Below are positions 6,628 through 7,341 of a DNA stretch of 7,341 nucleotides, in pieces (the first letter of the stretch is position 1; every line of letters begins with the position of its first letter). The notes beneath the pieces were generated by a model. That model saw only the letters and a program-made list of their open reading frames with translations, was not told where the DNA came from and did not search any database. The position numbers and the translations under genes are program-made. Origin of the DNA: Pseudomonadota bacterium (GTDB lineage Bacteria; Pseudomonadota; Alphaproteobacteria; Caulobacterales; Caulobacteraceae); contig JAEXJH010000243.1 of the NCBI GenBank assembly GCA_023445955.1, positions 1-7,341 on the forward strand, read 5' to 3'.

Positions 6628-6690
6628 GGCAGACAACCGCAAGCCTTGCCGCAAGCAACCGGACTCGCCCGATACGGGTTCAAAAGACGG

Positions 6691-6718
6691 ATGAAACAGA
6701 AGGGGAACATGCTATATC
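6691..6718 (+). promoter_or_regulatory. Promoter of the ligase-associated helicase, predicted leaderless
   Basis: GCTATATC (6711-6718) is a full match to the Caulobacter housekeeping -10 consensus GCTANAWC. ATGAAAC (6691-6697) is a partial -35 with a 13-base spacer, within the usual 10-14. The -10 ends 7 bases before the ATG at 6726, so transcription should begin at or next to the A of the start codon. No SD is present before that ATG, which fits a leaderless mRNA. The candidate LexA box lies across the -35 and spacer. Confidence 0.6.
6694..6708 (-). promoter_or_regulatory. Candidate LexA (SOS) box in the helicase promoter
   Basis: On the minus strand this reads GTTC-CCCTTCT-GTTT, seven of eight defined bases of GTTC-N7-GTTC. 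It sits between and partly over the predicted -35 and -10, where a bound repressor would block RNA polymerase. It matches the element upstream of the DinG-type gene at 12 of 15 positions, differing only in three spacer bases. It is also about 115 bases upstream of the divergent Sel1 gene, which is probably too far to control it. Confidence 0.55.
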
Positions 6719-6725
6719 GCGGTCA

Positions 6726-7341
6726 ATGCTCGCAGGCGATGCTCTTCCTCCCAAGTTCCAAGCGTGGTTCGCCAAGCGCGGCTGGAACCTGCGCACGCAC
6801 CAGCTGGCCATGCTGGAGAAGGCCCGCGAAGGCCGCGGCGCCCTGTTGATCGCCCCCACCGGCGGCGGCAAGACCCTGGCCGGCTTCCTGCCCAGCCTGA
6901 TCGAGCTCGACGAACGCCGGCCGCGCAATACGCCGGCCGGGGTGCACACCCTCTACATCTCGCCGCTGAAGGCCCTGGCCGTCGACGTCGAGCGCAACCT
7001 GCTGACCCCTATTCGCGAGATGGGTCTGAAGATCGTGGCCGAGAGCCGCACCGGCGACACCGGCGAGGCCCGCAAGGCGCGCCAGCGCGTGAAGCCGCCG
7101 GACATCCTGCTGACCACGCCCGAGCAGCTGGCGCTGTTCTGCGCCTGGGAGGGCGCGCGCGAGTACTTCTCAGACCTGCGCTGCGTGATCATCGACGAGG
7201 CCCACGCGATCTGGCCGTCTAAGCGGGGCGACCTGCTGGCGCTGGGTCTCGCCCGCCTGCAGCAGTTCGCCCCGTCGATGCGGCGGGTGGGGCTGTCGGC
7301 GACGGTGGATGATCCGGACCTGGTGCGGAAGTGGCTGGGGG
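6726..7341 (+). CDS. Ligase-associated DEAH-box DNA helicase (Lhr-like), N-terminal part
   Basis: The gene runs off the window after 205 codons with no stop. It is a superfamily 2 helicase: Walker A APTGGGKT (43-50), SPLKALA (79-85), RTGDT (108-112), TTPEQLAL (130-137), DEAH (157-160), KRGDLLALGLARL (166-178) and SAT (191-193). The sequence style around Walker A, TTPEQLAL and KRGDLL matches the ligase-associated DNA damage response DEXH helicases related to Lhr, which usually lie beside an ATP-dependent DNA ligase, a nuclease of the metallo-beta-lactamase type and a phosphoesterase. Those partners would be downstream, outside the window. The ATG at 6726 is chosen because family-like sequence starts right after it and the promoter -10 ends 7 bases before it. 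Other nearby ATGs (6691, 6709) are out of frame. Full family members are roughly 800 residues, so only about a quarter is seen. Confidence 0.9.
   Translation, partial: MLAGDALPPKFQAWFAKRGWNLRTHQLAMLEKAREGRGALLIAPTGGGKTLAGFLPSLIELDERRPRNTPAGVHTLYISPLKALAVDVERNLLTPIREMGLKIVAESRTGDTGEARKARQRVKPPDILLTTPEQLALFCAWEGAREYFSDLRCVIIDEAHAIWPSKRGDLLALGLARLQQFAPSMRRVGLSATVDDPDLVRKWLG

Noticed and set aside
6678..6692. GTTC on the plus strand at 6678-6681 as the first half of another SOS box
   Set aside because: The position seven bases downstream reads GGAT, not GTTC; only the minus-strand element at 6694-6708 fits.
5821..6849. A 342-codon open frame opposite the Sel1 gene running into the other helicase
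   Set aside because: It overlaps the Sel1 repeats antisense, crosses the divergent promoter region and collides with the real start of the ligase-associated helicase.

Overview
The window is dense, GC-rich bacterial DNA with about 94% of its length in genes. Protein styles and promoter motifs point to an alphaproteobacterium, most likely Caulobacter or a close Caulobacterales relative. The evidence is a Caulobacter-type -10 element (GCTANAWC), GANTC sites (the CcrM methylation target) lying mainly between genes, a 942-residue DinG-type helicase, and a helicase of the ligase-associated DNA damage response family. The species assignment is inference. No rRNA, tRNA, insertion sequence or CRISPR array is visible.

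Layout: (1) 1-122 is the 5' flank of the first gene, with a GC hairpin, two GANTC sites and a Shine-Dalgarno (SD) site. (2) 123-1757 (+) encodes an exported pectate-lyase-like protein of polysaccharide lyase family 10 with a twin-arginine signal. (3) 1764-2339 (-) encodes a small exported SRPBCC-fold protein, converging on the lyase with only 6 bases between stop codons. (4) 2390-2653 (-) encodes an orphan antitoxin-like HTH protein. (5) 2727-5555 (-) encodes a DinG/XPD-type helicase with an intact Fe-S cysteine set and a degenerate N-terminal exonuclease-like domain. (6) 5605-6579 (-) encodes an exported protein with seven Sel1 repeats. (7) 6726-7341 (+, cut by the window end) is the N-terminal part of a ligase-associated DEAH-box helicase, divergent from the Sel1 gene.

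The most interesting signal is regulatory. Two near-identical 15-base elements, AAACAGAANNNGAAC, lie directly upstream of the two helicase genes, at 5583-5597 and 6694-6708. Read on the minus strand each is GTTC-N7-GTTT, one base from the alphaproteobacterial LexA (SOS) box GTTC-N7-GTTC. The second lies inside a predicted promoter whose -10 (GCTATATC, 6711-6718) ends 7 bases before the ATG. This suggests that the partial helicase is translated from a leaderless, SOS-controlled mRNA. The two helicases may therefore form a small DNA-damage block flanking the Sel1 gene. The lyase, SRPBCC and HTH genes have no evident link to it.
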